From contig NZ_AP018795.1 of assembly GCF_003966655.1 (NCBI RefSeq), forward strand, positions 496,001 through 560,000: a stretch of 64,000 bases of DNA, written 5' to 3'. Positions 46,759-55,290 of this stretch are shown in pieces. This stretch comes from Acidithiobacillus ferridurans (lineage in GTDB: Bacteria; Pseudomonadota; Gammaproteobacteria; Acidithiobacillales; Acidithiobacillaceae). Position 1 is the stretch's first letter. Each line of letters begins with the position of its first letter. A model generated the notes under the pieces. It did not search any database. It was not told where the DNA came from and was given only the letters and a program-made list of their open reading frames with translations. A program made the position numbers and the translations under genes.

Positions 46759-47297
46759 TGGGGCAGATCGTCATTCTGGATCGTGACGGTGTGATTAACG
46801 AGGACAGTAACGCTTATATCAAATCGCCCGCAGAGTGGCGCCCCATCCCGGGCAGTCTGGAGGCCATCGCGCGACTGAACCGTGCCGGTTACCAGGTAGT
46901 GGTGGCCACCAACCAGTCTGGTGTGGGACGGGGGCTTTTTGATATCCGCACCCTGATCGCTATCCACCAGCGCATGCGTCAGGAACTGGCCGCCGCAGGC
47001 GGTCGGATCGATGCCATTTTTTTCTGCCCCCATGCTCCGGAGGCAGCATGCGCCTGCCGCAAACCGGCGCCGGGTCTGTTTCAGGAAATACAGGAGCGGC
47101 TGCAAATCTCGCTGGAACAGGTTCCCACCATTGGTGACAGTATGCGCGATCTGCTCCCGGCACAGGAGGCGGGCGCACGACCCATGCTGGTACTGACGGG
47201 GAAAGGTCAAGACGCGCGCCTCGAAGCGCGGGCCGCAGGCTTTCCCATCTTCGCTGACCTTACCGCGGCGGTACACGCCATTCTCGGCACACCATGA
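46758..47297 (+). CDS. gmhB: D-glycero-beta-D-manno-heptose-1,7-bisphosphate 7-phosphatase
   Basis: A 179-residue HAD phosphatase of LPS heptose synthesis. The catalytic Asp pair is in ILDRDGVINED (residues 6-10), VVATNQSGVGRG is motif II, and the zinc loop is CPHAPEAACACRKP, which marks GmhB. GDSMRDLLPA supplies the Mg site. It starts inside the glyS stop and overlaps plsC by ATGA. Confidence 0.93.
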   Translation: MGQIVILDRDGVINEDSNAYIKSPAEWRPIPGSLEAIARLNRAGYQVVVATNQSGVGRGLFDIRTLIAIHQRMRQELAAAGGRIDAIFFCPHAPEAACACRKPAPGLFQEIQERLQISLEQVPTIGDSMRDLLPAQEAGARPMLVLTGKGQDARLEARAAGFPIFADLTAAVHAILGTP

Positions 47298-48022
47298 TAC
47301 GCACCATCCGCAGCGCATTGTTCTATGGGGGCTTTGCGATCTGGACGCTGATCTGGGCTATTTTCAGTCTAGCCGTAGCACCATTGCCGCTGCCGGCGCG
47401 GGTCTGGGCCAGTCGTTTATGGGCGCGCGCCGGCGTCGGCTGGCTCCATTGGAGTTGCAGCCTGCGTTATCGGGTTTCCGGTCTCGCCAATATTCCCGCC
47501 ACACCTTGCGTCATCGTCGCCAATCATCAGTCGGCGCTGGAGACCCTGCTCTTTTGGTGCATCTTCCCGCAACTCTCCTTTGTACTGAAAAAGGAACTCT
47601 TCCGCATCCCGGTGATCGGCTGGGGCCTGCGTTTGGCCTGGCCCATCGGGATCGACCGCAACGGGGGCAGGGAAGCCCTGCTGCAGGTGATTGAACAGGG
47701 GAAACTCCGGCTGGCTGCGGGCTTTCATGTGGTCATTTTTCCGGAAGGCACCCGCCACCCCTGCGGCACAGTCGGCCCCTTCAGCAGCACCGCTGCCGGG
47801 CTGGCCATCCGGGCTCAGGTCCCCCTTCTGCCGATCGCTGTGAATAGCGGGTGTTTCTGGCCGCGTACAGACTGGCGAAAATGGCCGGGGATCGTCGAAG
47901 TGCATATCGGCCCCGCGCTACCCCCCGCAGGCAAGGCTGGGTCCCTCAACCAGCAGGCGCACGACTGGATTACGGCTGCAATTGCGGAGATGGGGACGAG
48001 GCCTGCCGCAAAAGCGCTTTGA
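47294..48022 (+). CDS. plsC: 1-acyl-sn-glycerol-3-phosphate acyltransferase
   Basis: A 242-residue membrane-associated acyltransferase that makes phosphatidate. An N-terminal hydrophobic segment (IWTLIWAIFSLAVAPL) precedes motif I ANHQSALET; the H-x4-E form (instead of H-x4-D) is seen in related proteobacterial proteins. Motif III is FPEGTRHPCG. The 3' end overlaps the converging ATP-grasp gene by 53 bp. Confidence 0.9.
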   Translation: MIRTIRSALFYGGFAIWTLIWAIFSLAVAPLPLPARVWASRLWARAGVGWLHWSCSLRYRVSGLANIPATPCVIVANHQSALETLLFWCIFPQLSFVLKKELFRIPVIGWGLRLAWPIGIDRNGGREALLQVIEQGKLRLAAGFHVVIFPEGTRHPCGTVGPFSSTAAGLAIRAQVPLLPIAVNSGCFWPRTDWRKWPGIVEVHIGPALPPAGKAGSLNQQAHDWITAAIAEMGTRPAAKAL

Positions 48023-48878
48023 CCAGCGTACCAGCGATATCCTGCCCCGTAACAGCTTCGATGCCTTCCAGACTGGGGACAGGGTTCACCTCCAGCACCA
48101 GAGGCCGCTGATCTTCAGCCAGCATAATATCTACTCCGGCAAAGCTCAGGCCCAGAGCAGCCGCCGACCGGCGGGCAATGACGGCAAAATCTTCGGGCAG
48201 ATCGGGCAATGCCGACGCCCGCCCCCCGCAATGCAAATTGCTGCGAAAATCCTCGGCAGATGCCTCCCTGCGCATGGCCGCAATGACCTTACCGAACAGT
48301 ACGATCACGCGGATATCCTGGCGCCCGCTGAGAAAGCGCTGCGCCATCGCCTCGTGCTGCAGATGGAGGACGGTATCCAGCATGCCCCGAGCAGCGGCAG
48401 GTGTATCTGCCAGACTGACACCCACCCCCTGCGAGCCGCTGAGTAATTTTTGCACCAGCGGCATTCCCAAGGAGGAGACCGCCAGATCGCGCTGTCCCGC
48501 CTGGGTGAAGTAGGCGGTCTGCGGTACGGCAACGCCCGCCGCCACCAGGGCCTGAAGGGAGGCGAATTTATCCCGGGAAAGCTCCAACGCCCCCGCACTA
48601 TTGAGGCAGCAACTCCCCTCCCCCGCAAAATAACGCAGCAGACGCGCTCCCAGGTTCGTGATTGGAGTACCCACCCGTGGAATCACCGCCGCACAGGGTG
48701 CCAGGGGAGAGGATCCATAATAAAGCGCGGCCTGCGTGTCGTGTAGCATCAGCAAACACTGTTCAGGCTGAAGCAGGACCGGATCGGCGCCCGCAGCGAC
48801 AACCGCATCCAGCAAGCGGCGGGTCGAATAGAGCTCCACATGGCGCGAAAGAATGGCTACGCGGGGCACCGCAACCAT
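47970..48878 (-). CDS. RimK-like ATP-grasp ligase
   Basis: A 302-residue ATP-grasp protein of the RimK/alpha-L-glutamate ligase group. It has LELSRDKFASLQALVAAGVAVPQT, the glycine-rich loop KLLSGSQGVGVSL, RVIVLFGKVIAAMRR, and the metal-binding end VLEVNPVPSLEGIE. Such enzymes add amino acids to a protein or small-molecule carboxylate; the substrate here is unknown. It follows the small 48881-49201 gene by 2 bp, so the two share a transcript. Confidence 0.87.
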   Translation of the reverse strand: MVAVPRVAILSRHVELYSTRRLLDAVVAAGADPVLLQPEQCLLMLHDTQAALYYGSSPLAPCAAVIPRVGTPITNLGARLLRYFAGEGSCCLNSAGALELSRDKFASLQALVAAGVAVPQTAYFTQAGQRDLAVSSLGMPLVQKLLSGSQGVGVSLADTPAAARGMLDTVLHLQHEAMAQRFLSGRQDIRVIVLFGKVIAAMRREASAEDFRSNLHCGGRASALPDLPEDFAVIARRSAAALGLSFAGVDIMLAEDQRPLVLEVNPVPSLEGIEAVTGQDIAGTLVKALLRQASSPSPQLQP

Positions 48879-48880
48879 GC

Positions 48881-49201
48881 CTAGGCTACATCCTCATGGA
48901 AACTGAGCAGGGGCAACTCGCCGTGCCCGATGGATCGCTCGATGAAACCTGCCCGCCCCGGCGACCGCTGCTCCAGCGCTGTCCTTGCCAGGGCGGGCGC
49001 AGCGCTGATCGCGGCAAAGAGTACCTCCAGTTCCCAGGGATCGACCCGCAGCGTGCCAAAGGGATTATCCCGCGTTGCCGGACGCCAGAAGAGATTCGGC
49101 AACCATCCTTTGTTGCGCACTGCGGGGGCCAGATAAAACGCGCGACAACGTGCGGCTACCTCCGCCGACGCGGGAATCGAAATCACATCCTGGTTTTCCA
49201 T
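48881..49201 (-). CDS. small protein paralogous to the 50912-51208 gene
   Basis: A 106-residue soluble protein of unknown function. ATG 49201 follows AAGGGG. Its second half aligns by eye with the protein at 50912-51208: both have Ala-Arg-Cys near the start, then a WELEV/CELEV block followed by an Ala-rich helix, then SPGRAGFIER / EPGRAAFIQR and a GxxPLL end. The two genes flank the solo hdrB gene in opposite directions. It is 2 bp before the ATP-grasp gene. Confidence 0.75.
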   Translation of the reverse strand: MENQDVISIPASAEVAARCRAFYLAPAVRNKGWLPNLFWRPATRDNPFGTLRVDPWELEVLFAAISAAPALARTALEQRSPGRAGFIERSIGHGELPLLSFHEDVA

Positions 49202-49294
49202 AATACCCCTTTCAAGTCGTTGCTGATGCGGGCCGCCACCCACGGCGACGATCATAAAGCCATTTACTTGGCAACGGAATCATTGTGGAGCATA

Positions 49295-49323
49295 ATAGTC
49301 AACTATTCGCATGGATGTACAAT
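49295..49323. promoter_or_regulatory. palindrome and -10-like element upstream of the solo hdrB gene
   Basis: ATAGT-CA-ACTAT (49295-49306) is an inverted repeat, directly followed by GCATGGATGTACAAT (49309-49323) ending in a TACAAT box. The first element repeats at 11279-11290 and the second, with one mismatch, at 8978-8992. Both lie in the 174-bp gap between the divergent small gene and hdrB. They are candidate operator and promoter parts; no good -35 box is seen for hdrB. Confidence 0.4.
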
Positions 49324-49375
49324 GTGTTCCACAGTGTATTCCGGTTAAGCGGCTTGATGCCCAAGGAGTCAATCT

Positions 49376-50728
49376 ATGAAAGACGACAACAACAGCACGC
49401 AACAGGGCGTGGCAGGTCACGGCGCCTTTTTTCAGGACACGAATCTTTCGGCAAATGAGGCGGAAACGGCTACGGCCTGGGTGCGCAGCCATGTGGATCG
49501 CCGCACCGTCGATCTGGGCGAGCGCATGGACGACATCCGCGACCACATGTGGGAACTGGAGAAGGAAGGTGAGATCATCGTCCACCGCATCAACCCCGAA
49601 CATCGTGCGGAAGCGGTGCAGACCCTTTACGGCTGGGATAAAAAGATCCCCACCAATAACCTCTGGCACCACAAGAGCTGCGGGCAGTGCGGCAACATCC
49701 CCGGCTATCCCACCAGCCTCATGTGGTTCATGAACAAGCTGGGCATCGACTACCTCGACGAGACCGACCAGACCTCCTGCACCGCCTGGAACTACCACGG
49801 CTCCGGCATCGGCAACGTGGAGTCCCTGGCCGCCGTTTTCCTGCGCAACTTCCATCAGGCCTACGTCTCCGGCAAGCAGCACGGCTTCGAGAATGGCCAT
49901 TTCTTTCCCCTGGTGCACTGCGGCACCTCCTTCGGCAACTACAAGGAGATCCGCAAATACCTCATCGAGTCCGCCGAACTGCGGGAGAAAGTCAAGAAGA
50001 TCCTCGGCAAGCTGGGACGTCTGGTGGACGGCAAGATCGTCATCCCCGAGGAGGTGGTCCACTATAGCGAATGGCTGCACGTCATGCGCCACCGTATCGC
50101 CAGCGAGTTGCAGACCATCGACATGAGCAACATCCGGGTCACCGTCCATGCCGCCTGCCACTATTACAAGATGGTGCAGGAAGACGCCGTCTACGACAAC
50201 ACCGTGCTCGGTGGTAATCGTACCGCCGTCGGCACCTCCGTCGCCCAGGCCCTGGGCGCCCAGGTCATCGACTACTCCACCTGGTACGACTGCTGCGGCT
50301 TCGGTTTTCGGCACATCATTTCCGAACGCGAGTTCACCCGCAGTTTCTCCATGAACCGCAAGATCAAGGTGGCGCGGGAGGAGGCCAAGGCCGACGTCAT
50401 GATCGGCATCGACACCGGCTGCATCACCACCCTGGATAAAAACCAGTGGATCGGCAAGGCCCACGACATGAATTACTCCATGCCCATCATCGCCGACGTG
50501 CAGCTCGCGGCCCTGGCCTGCGGCGCCGATCCCTTCAAGATCGTGCAGTTGCAGTGGCATGCTTCGCCCTGTGAAGACCTGGTGGAGAAGATGGGCATCA
50601 GTTGGGACAAGGCCAAAGCCGACTTCCAGGATTATCTCAAGCAGGTGGAACAGGGTAACGTGGAATACCTCTACAACCCCGAACTGGCCACCAATCAAAA
50701 CATCAATATGAAGATGGCGTCCGCCTGA
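49376..50728 (+). CDS. hdrB: solo HdrB1 paralogue
   Basis: A 450-residue near-copy of HdrB1 (22365-23708). All cysteine groups are kept (SCGQCG, TSCTAW, VHCGTS, HAACHYY, DCCGFG, TGCIT). I count roughly thirty differing residues, about half of them in one stretch around residues 72-97. AAGGAG precedes the start. No other hdr genes adjoin it; it has its own putative promoter and a terminator. It could substitute for HdrB1 in the sHdr complex under other conditions. Its function is inferred from the copy. Confidence 0.92.
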   Translation: MKDDNNSTQQGVAGHGAFFQDTNLSANEAETATAWVRSHVDRRTVDLGERMDDIRDHMWELEKEGEIIVHRINPEHRAEAVQTLYGWDKKIPTNNLWHHKSCGQCGNIPGYPTSLMWFMNKLGIDYLDETDQTSCTAWNYHGSGIGNVESLAAVFLRNFHQAYVSGKQHGFENGHFFPLVHCGTSFGNYKEIRKYLIESAELREKVKKILGKLGRLVDGKIVIPEEVVHYSEWLHVMRHRIASELQTIDMSNIRVTVHAACHYYKMVQEDAVYDNTVLGGNRTAVGTSVAQALGAQVIDYSTWYDCCGFGFRHIISEREFTRSFSMNRKIKVAREEAKADVMIGIDTGCITTLDKNQWIGKAHDMNYSMPIIADVQLAALACGADPFKIVQLQWHASPCEDLVEKMGISWDKAKADFQDYLKQVEQGNVEYLYNPELATNQNINMKMASA

Positions 50729-50750
50729 TTCAGTTTGATGCGCAAAATGA

Positions 50751-50774
50751 CCCCGCCTTTGCGCGGGGTTTTTT
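50751..50774 (+). terminator. rho-independent terminator after the solo hdrB gene
   Basis: A CCCCGC/GCGGGG stem with a six-base loop is followed directly by TTTTTT and a second T-run after one G. It begins 22 bp past the hdrB stop, so hdrB is a one-gene transcript. Confidence 0.9.
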
Positions 50775-50911
50775 GTTTTTGCACGGAATCTATCCGGGCA
50801 TGGAATACTTCAATCGACAAAAGCCTCCCCTCCGGACATGTTTTTCGGGTATGCTTAGGCACGCCCGCCACGACAGGCGATGGCTTTGCCCGTTTAAACA
50901 GGAGGATGACA

Positions 50912-51208
50912 GTGGACCCGAAGGCCCTCAATGCCCGTTGTGTAGAACTTTTTCAGAGCCCGGATGTGCGCCTGCGGATGTGGAATGCGCGGATGTTCTG
51001 GCAGGTTGGCGATCAGATGAATGTCGCGCCGACCGCACTCACCGATCCCAAGGTGGATACCTGCGAACTGGAAGTCATGCTCAGCGCCGCCGCACTGACC
51101 GATTCCCAGTGTGCCGCTGAACTGGACAAACGCGAGCCCGGCCGCGCCGCCTTCATTCAGCGCCAGGTCCGGGAAGGCATGCGACCGCTTCTGCGTCCTG
51201 CGCAATAG
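50912..51208 (+). CDS. small protein paralogous to the 48881-49201 gene
   Basis: A 98-residue soluble protein. GTG 50912 lies six bases after AGGAGG; ATG 50906 is too near that site. It shares the ARC start, CELEVMLSAAAL helix and EPGRAAFIQRQ block with the protein at 48881-49201. No known domain is recognised. It lies downstream of the solo hdrB gene, beyond its terminator. Confidence 0.75.
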   Translation: MDPKALNARCVELFQSPDVRLRMWNARMFWQVGDQMNVAPTALTDPKVDTCELEVMLSAAALTDSQCAAELDKREPGRAAFIQRQVREGMRPLLRPAQ

Positions 51209-51454
51209 TCAAGGTCGCAGGCATTGCGTAGTAGTTGCAGGCCCCCGCAACATGGGTGGTCGCCAGCGTAGCGGCCCCCTGTGCGGCGACGTTGACCGGC
51301 AACGTACAGCCGGCAAAAAAATGTCTCGGACCGGACCGAGGGGCATGCCGCACCCAGCGCAAATCACCTCCCATTGTTATCCGCCCTTTGGCAAGGCTGG
51401 TACGAGGCGCTATTCTCGCGTCATCAATGCCGCCATTCGTCAGGGAACTGTTCC

Positions 51455-52156
51455 ATGTCCAAAAAACCCACCACGCCTCTGCAAACCCCCGATGGCAGCA
51501 AACACATCCTGCTGCACTCCTGCTGCGCCCCCTGCGCCGGACCCATCATGGACGATATCCGCGCCGCCAGCATCGACTTCACCGTCCTGTTCTACAATCC
51601 CAACATCCACCCCACGGCGGAATACGAGCTGCGCAAGGAAGAGAATATCCGTTACGCGGAAAAGCTCGGCGTACCCTTCGTGGATCTGGACTACGACAAG
51701 GACCGCTGGTTTGAACGGGTCAAGGGCCTGGAATGGGAACCGGAACGGGGCGCGCGTTGCACCGCCTGTTTCGACATGCGTTTCGAGCACTCCGCCCTCT
51801 ATGCCAGAGAACACGGCTTCACGGTCTTTACCAGCACCCTGGGCATCTCCCGCTGGAAGGACATGGTCCAGATCAACGCCTGCGGCGAACGGGCCGCTGC
51901 CCGCCATGGGGATCTGCAGTACTGGACCTACAACTGGCGCAAGGGTGGCGGCAGCCAGCGCATGATCGAGATTGCCAAGGAAGAAAGCTTCTACCAGCAG
52001 GAATATTGCGGCTGCGTCTATTCCCTGCGCGATTCCAACCGCCACCGCACCGCCCAGGGCCGCCCCAAGATCGTCCGCGGCGTCAAGTTTTACGGACGGG
52101 ACGAAACGGCCGGCGCGGTACCCCCAGAGGCCGCCACCGGCATCAGCAAGCGGTAA
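51455..52156 (+). CDS. queH: epoxyqueuosine reductase QueH
   Basis: A 233-residue QueH (DUF208), which performs the last step of queuosine synthesis for tRNA wobble modification. The metal and cluster motifs HSCCAPCAG (residues about 22-30), CTACFDMR and QEYCGCVYS are intact. The ATG follows CAGGGA. The 3' end overlaps the converging membrane-protein gene by 67 bp. Confidence 0.93.
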   Translation: MSKKPTTPLQTPDGSKHILLHSCCAPCAGPIMDDIRAASIDFTVLFYNPNIHPTAEYELRKEENIRYAEKLGVPFVDLDYDKDRWFERVKGLEWEPERGARCTACFDMRFEHSALYAREHGFTVFTSTLGISRWKDMVQINACGERAAARHGDLQYWTYNWRKGGGSQRMIEIAKEESFYQQEYCGCVYSLRDSNRHRTAQGRPKIVRGVKFYGRDETAGAVPPEAATGISKR

Positions 52157-52680
52157 CGGTCCCTGGGGCCGATGATCTCCAGCAAGGGATAGTGCGCCGG
52201 CAGCCCCCGCGCCTTCAGCCACGCCTTGAGGGCGGAGTACGCCTTGAGGGAGGCCACCGCATGGTAGGCATTCACCTCGACACTCACCGCCATCTGCCGC
52301 GGCCAAACCCCTTGCTGCAAGCCCGCAGGCACCGGGCTGCCGGGGTTCACCAGCACCCCCACCCGCGCCGTCACGGCGGCGGATTGGCCCCCTTGCTCAT
52401 GCTCGATGAGGGTCATGACCGAAACCGGCGTCAGCCCCGCTGACAGCAAGCGCTTTTTCAGCGCCTCCCGGGCCTTCACCATATCCGGATAACGGCCAGC
52501 AAATGGCTCATAAACATAGAGATAGGGGCCCATTGTCGCCCTATCCACCGTCGCCTGGCGGAAGACCCCCAGCCACAGCAGGGTAAACAGGAGCATGGCC
52601 AGGAAGGCCACGAAGGGCCATAACCAGCCCTTGCGCCAGTCGCGCCGGGGTACCTTTCGCGCTACCGGTTCATCGGTCAT
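52090..52680 (-). CDS. membrane-anchored protein, possible GyrI-like domain
   Basis: A 196-residue protein with one membrane segment ([20 protein letters not shown], about residues 20-39) and an extracytoplasmic domain. The domain has the pattern [16 protein letters not shown] and [20 protein letters not shown], which recalls GyrI-like ligand-binding domains, but the match is by eye. ATG 52680 overlaps the ampD end by 11 bp. Function unknown. Confidence 0.7.
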   Translation of the reverse strand: MTDEPVARKVPRRDWRKGWLWPFVAFLAMLLFTLLWLGVFRQATVDRATMGPYLYVYEPFAGRYPDMVKAREALKKRLLSAGLTPVSVMTLIEHEQGGQSAAVTARVGVLVNPGSPVPAGLQQGVWPRQMAVSVEVNAYHAVASLKAYSALKAWLKARGLPAHYPLLEIIGPRDRYRLLMPVAASGGTAPAVSSRP

Positions 52681-53224
52681 CCGCCCACTCCTCCCAAAGG
52701 GTTTTCCAGGAAAAACAAGGGCCCGGGTCCCATTTTCGCCCAGGGGCGATATCCGCGTGCCCCACCACACGCTCCCGCGACAGAGCCGGAAAGAGCGTTT
52801 GCAAATCCCGCCCCAAGTGCCCCAAGGTCCGGTATTGCTCCGCTGTAAAAGGCCGCGTCGCCGCCCCTTCCAATTCTACCCCGATACTATAATCATTGCA
52901 GGCCGGACGCCCCGCCCATTGGGATTGACCGGCGTGCCAGGCGCGCTGGAAAACGCCGACATGCTGCCATAATGCGCCGTCGCGGGGGATGAAAAAATGG
53001 GCCGAGACCCGCAGGTGGCGGATCCCGTCATAATAGGGGTGGCGGTCGAAATCCAGCTCGCCCAGGAAAAAGCGCTGCACGTCCCCGCTGCCGAAGGTGT
53101 CCGGCGGCAGGCTGATGGCATGAACGACCAGCAGATCCACGGCGGTGGGCGGGCGTTCGTCAAAAAACGGCGATGGCGCGCGCCGGGCCGCCCCATGCCA
53201 GCCCTGAGCGTCGAAAACGCTCAC
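52670..53224 (-). CDS. ampD: 1,6-anhydro-N-acetylmuramyl-L-alanine amidase AmpD
   Basis: A 184-residue zinc amidase of peptidoglycan recycling. It has VDLLVVHAISLP (zinc His), QRAWHAGQSQW, NDYSIGVELEG and GHADIAPGRKWDPGPCF (zinc His/Asp), as in cytoplasmic AmpD. No signal peptide is present. The start overlaps the stop of the thioredoxin-like gene by 4 bp. Confidence 0.95.
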   Translation of the reverse strand: MSVFDAQGWHGAARRAPSPFFDERPPTAVDLLVVHAISLPPDTFGSGDVQRFFLGELDFDRHPYYDGIRHLRVSAHFFIPRDGALWQHVGVFQRAWHAGQSQWAGRPACNDYSIGVELEGAATRPFTAEQYRTLGHLGRDLQTLFPALSRERVVGHADIAPGRKWDPGPCFSWKTLWEEWADDR

Positions 53225-53556
53225 GGCTGCTCCTCACCGGGCAGATCTTTCACCGACTCCACCAAGCGATGCAGGGCCTGGGGCCGCGCCTCCACCTGCA
53301 AGGGCCGCAGATAGCGGCCATCCTTGAAAAGAAAGAGCGCCGGCAGGTGATAAACCTCGAACTCCTGGGTCAGCCCCATGTCGATACCGGCATCCACCTC
53401 CCAGACACGCAGATCCTCGCGGGTCATCTCATACTCCCGCAGCAAACCTCGCCAGATGCGGCAGGAATGGCAACCCGCCGAGCTAAAGAAGAGGATAATC
53501 AAGCCCCGCTCCGCCGCCATCCGCTGCCAGAAACCCAATTCGGATATTTTTTCCAT
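53221..53556 (-). CDS. thioredoxin-fold protein with a CHSC active site
   Basis: A 111-residue thioredoxin-like protein with IILFFSSAGCHSCRIW (CxxC near residues 29-32) and the cis-proline strand YHLPALFLFKDG. It has no signal peptide, so it is probably cytoplasmic. The CHSC pair differs from CGPC of thioredoxin and could suit sulfur-carrier or disulfide exchange work. It is coupled to ampD by a 4-bp overlap. Confidence 0.87.
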   Translation of the reverse strand: MEKISELGFWQRMAAERGLIILFFSSAGCHSCRIWRGLLREYEMTREDLRVWEVDAGIDMGLTQEFEVYHLPALFLFKDGRYLRPLQVEARPQALHRLVESVKDLPGEEQP

Positions 53557-53826
53557 TGCCGTCTCCCCTCCCTCGGCTCCCTCGTCCCATCACGCCAGAT
53601 CATGGCCGATGATCGCCAAGGCCCATCGCCAATAGGTATGGCGCAAACGCCATGCCCTGAAGCGTTACCTACATCCAAGCATCTCGATCCGGTTTGGATG
53701 CGGTCTACTTCTTGCGTGCGTGAATATGCAGATCTCCCTCATCCTACCATAATGTCCTGGCGGAATTCGGATCTGCGCCAGCCTGGAGGGAAAGCTTGCC
53801 GCGCCGCCTGCGCCTACCGTCACGGC

Positions 53827-54051
53827 CTATCCATTGGCTCCGCCGCTGCGCGGGTTTTCCAGGTCCACCAGGCTGCAGCTTGTTTTCCTGCTGGCCAGAC
53901 AGTCGGCGTCGCCCGGGACATAATCAAAAGAACAGGATTTCTTTTGCAGATCCAGCCAGTCCTCCCGAGGGTATTTCCCCTCCGGGAGATTCGGCGGGAA
54001 ATATACGCACATGCCGCACAACATTTGTGCTTTGCTTGACTCGTCGCTCAT
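53827..54051 (-). CDS. small cysteine-rich protein
   Basis: A 74-residue protein with CGMC near the start and further cysteines in KSCSF, ADCLA and TSCSL, six in all. This spacing could bind a metal or Fe-S cluster. GAGGAG nine bases upstream supports ATG 54051. It has no signal peptide. The 270 bp after its stop, up to the thioredoxin-like gene, has no gene but holds a GGTATGGCG/CGCCATGCC hairpin at 53633-53654. Confidence 0.7.
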   Translation of the reverse strand: MSDESSKAQMLCGMCVYFPPNLPEGKYPREDWLDLQKKSCSFDYVPGDADCLASRKTSCSLVDLENPRSGGANG

Positions 54052-54137
54052 GAAGGGTCGCTCCTCGCCGTATCGGGCAAAAAAATAGATTTCCATTGTT
54101 CCCATCGTTGCACCCGCCCGAAGCGGCATCATGCCGG

Positions 54138-54386
54138 TCAGCTCAGGCGCGGATCCGTTCCGGGCACCGGAATAGCGTCGGCATGGGGGGCGATGGGAAA
54201 GCGCACGCGCTTACGGATCAGGCAACTAAAAAGCAACTCCAGTTCCACGAGCAGCGGCGTGGGATGCACTGCCAAGGCGCGCTCCGCACCGGCTGTCAGC
54301 CGCACCTGAATGGGGTGGCGCCGGGCCCCGTGCCCTCCCCTGGACTGATTTGCCGCGCCTTTCACGTCCTCAAGGGCTGAGATCAT
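54138..54386 (-). CDS. hypothetical protein of 82 residues
   Basis: A small protein with a strong CGGAGG site seven bases upstream. It has a basic N-terminal half and the strand-like stretch TPLLVELELLFSCLIRKRV. Nothing identifies it. It lies between the GST gene and the cysteine-rich gene in the same direction. Confidence 0.55.
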   Translation of the reverse strand: MISALEDVKGAANQSRGGHGARRHPIQVRLTAGAERALAVHPTPLLVELELLFSCLIRKRVRFPIAPHADAIPVPGTDPRLS

Positions 54387-54447
54387 GTTGTTTCCTCCGG
54401 GCGTTGGGAAGCTTTGGGAAAAGCATATAGATAGATACCATCCGATC

Positions 54448-55062
54448 TCAGGTATCCTGGAGAAGCCCTTCCGCCTTCAGGGCCGATTGCACCGCCGGCC
54501 GCATGGATACCCGCCCCTGATACGCCTGGAGCACCGGCCATTGCTCCAATTCAATGCCCACATGCCGGCCCCAGCCCAATACCGTAAAGAGATAGGCGTC
54601 GGCCACTGTGAATCCCTCGCCCAGCAACCAGTCCTTGCCCTCCAGTTGCCGGCTGACCGTGCCCAGGCGCCGCCCGAGTTGGGCAGCGGCCACCGCCTTC
54701 CATTCCTCGGGCGCCTGCGGATTGAATAAGGGAGAAAAACCCTTATGCAGTTCCGTGGAGATGAAATTGAGCCACTGCATGAGTCGGTAGCGCTCCAGTG
54801 TGCCTAGGGGCGGGGCGAGCTTCTTTTCGGGCACGCGATCGGCAAGGTACTGAATGATGGCCGGCCCCTCGGTGAGCACCTGCCCGTCGTCGAGCAGGAG
54901 GGCGGGCACGTAACCGTCGGGGTTGATGGCGGCATAGTCGGCACCGGTTTCCGTTTTTTTGCTGGCGAGGTCCACCCTTTCCTTGTCGAAGCGGAATCCG
55001 CCTTCGTTGAGGACGATATGGGGAGACAGGGAACACGCACCGGGGCTGTAATACAATTTCAT
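54448..55062 (-). CDS. glutathione S-transferase
   Basis: A 204-residue GST. The N-terminal thioredoxin-like domain begins MKLYYSPGACSLSPHIVL, with the beta-class serine/cysteine site, and has QVLTEGPAIIQYLAD for glutathione binding. The C-terminal helical domain has GFTVADAYLFTVLGWG. It is divergent from an HxlR regulator, which probably controls it in response to electrophiles or thiol stress (inference). Confidence 0.93.
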   Translation of the reverse strand: MKLYYSPGACSLSPHIVLNEGGFRFDKERVDLASKKTETGADYAAINPDGYVPALLLDDGQVLTEGPAIIQYLADRVPEKKLAPPLGTLERYRLMQWLNFISTELHKGFSPLFNPQAPEEWKAVAAAQLGRRLGTVSRQLEGKDWLLGEGFTVADAYLFTVLGWGRHVGIELEQWPVLQAYQGRVSMRPAVQSALKAEGLLQDT

Positions 55063-55215
55063 GGCAATCTACCTCCTGACCGAGCGATTGACGGCAAAAG
55101 TGCCGGACTTGTTGTGCATGGCTTCAGACCAGCGCGGCTGGCCGTTCGATGAGATATTAGTACCCCATACAGCTGGTCTTGTGAAGTATGCACTTTCTTG
55201 TTATATACATTCATA

Positions 55216-55245
55216 TATAATAGTAAGTATATTTTTAGTAAGTAT
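55216..55245. promoter_or_regulatory. TATAAT box and tandem TAGTAAGTAT repeats between GST and HxlR genes
   Basis: A perfect TATAAT (55216-55221) overlaps the first of two direct repeats TAGTAAGTAT (55221-55230 and 55236-55245), which are 15 bp apart. They lie 46 bp before the HxlR start. HxlR regulators bind repeated sites in such divergent regions, so this is a likely operator over the hxlR promoter. A matching -35 box is weak. Confidence 0.5.
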
Positions 55246-55290
55246 GAATAAAAGGGGGGATTCCCAACCTTGCTCACGGAGGGAAGATAG

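Noticed and set aside
51153-51374. 73-codon minus-strand frame between the 50912 gene and queH
   Set aside because: It overlaps the end of a better-supported gene and has no ribosome site or homology pattern.
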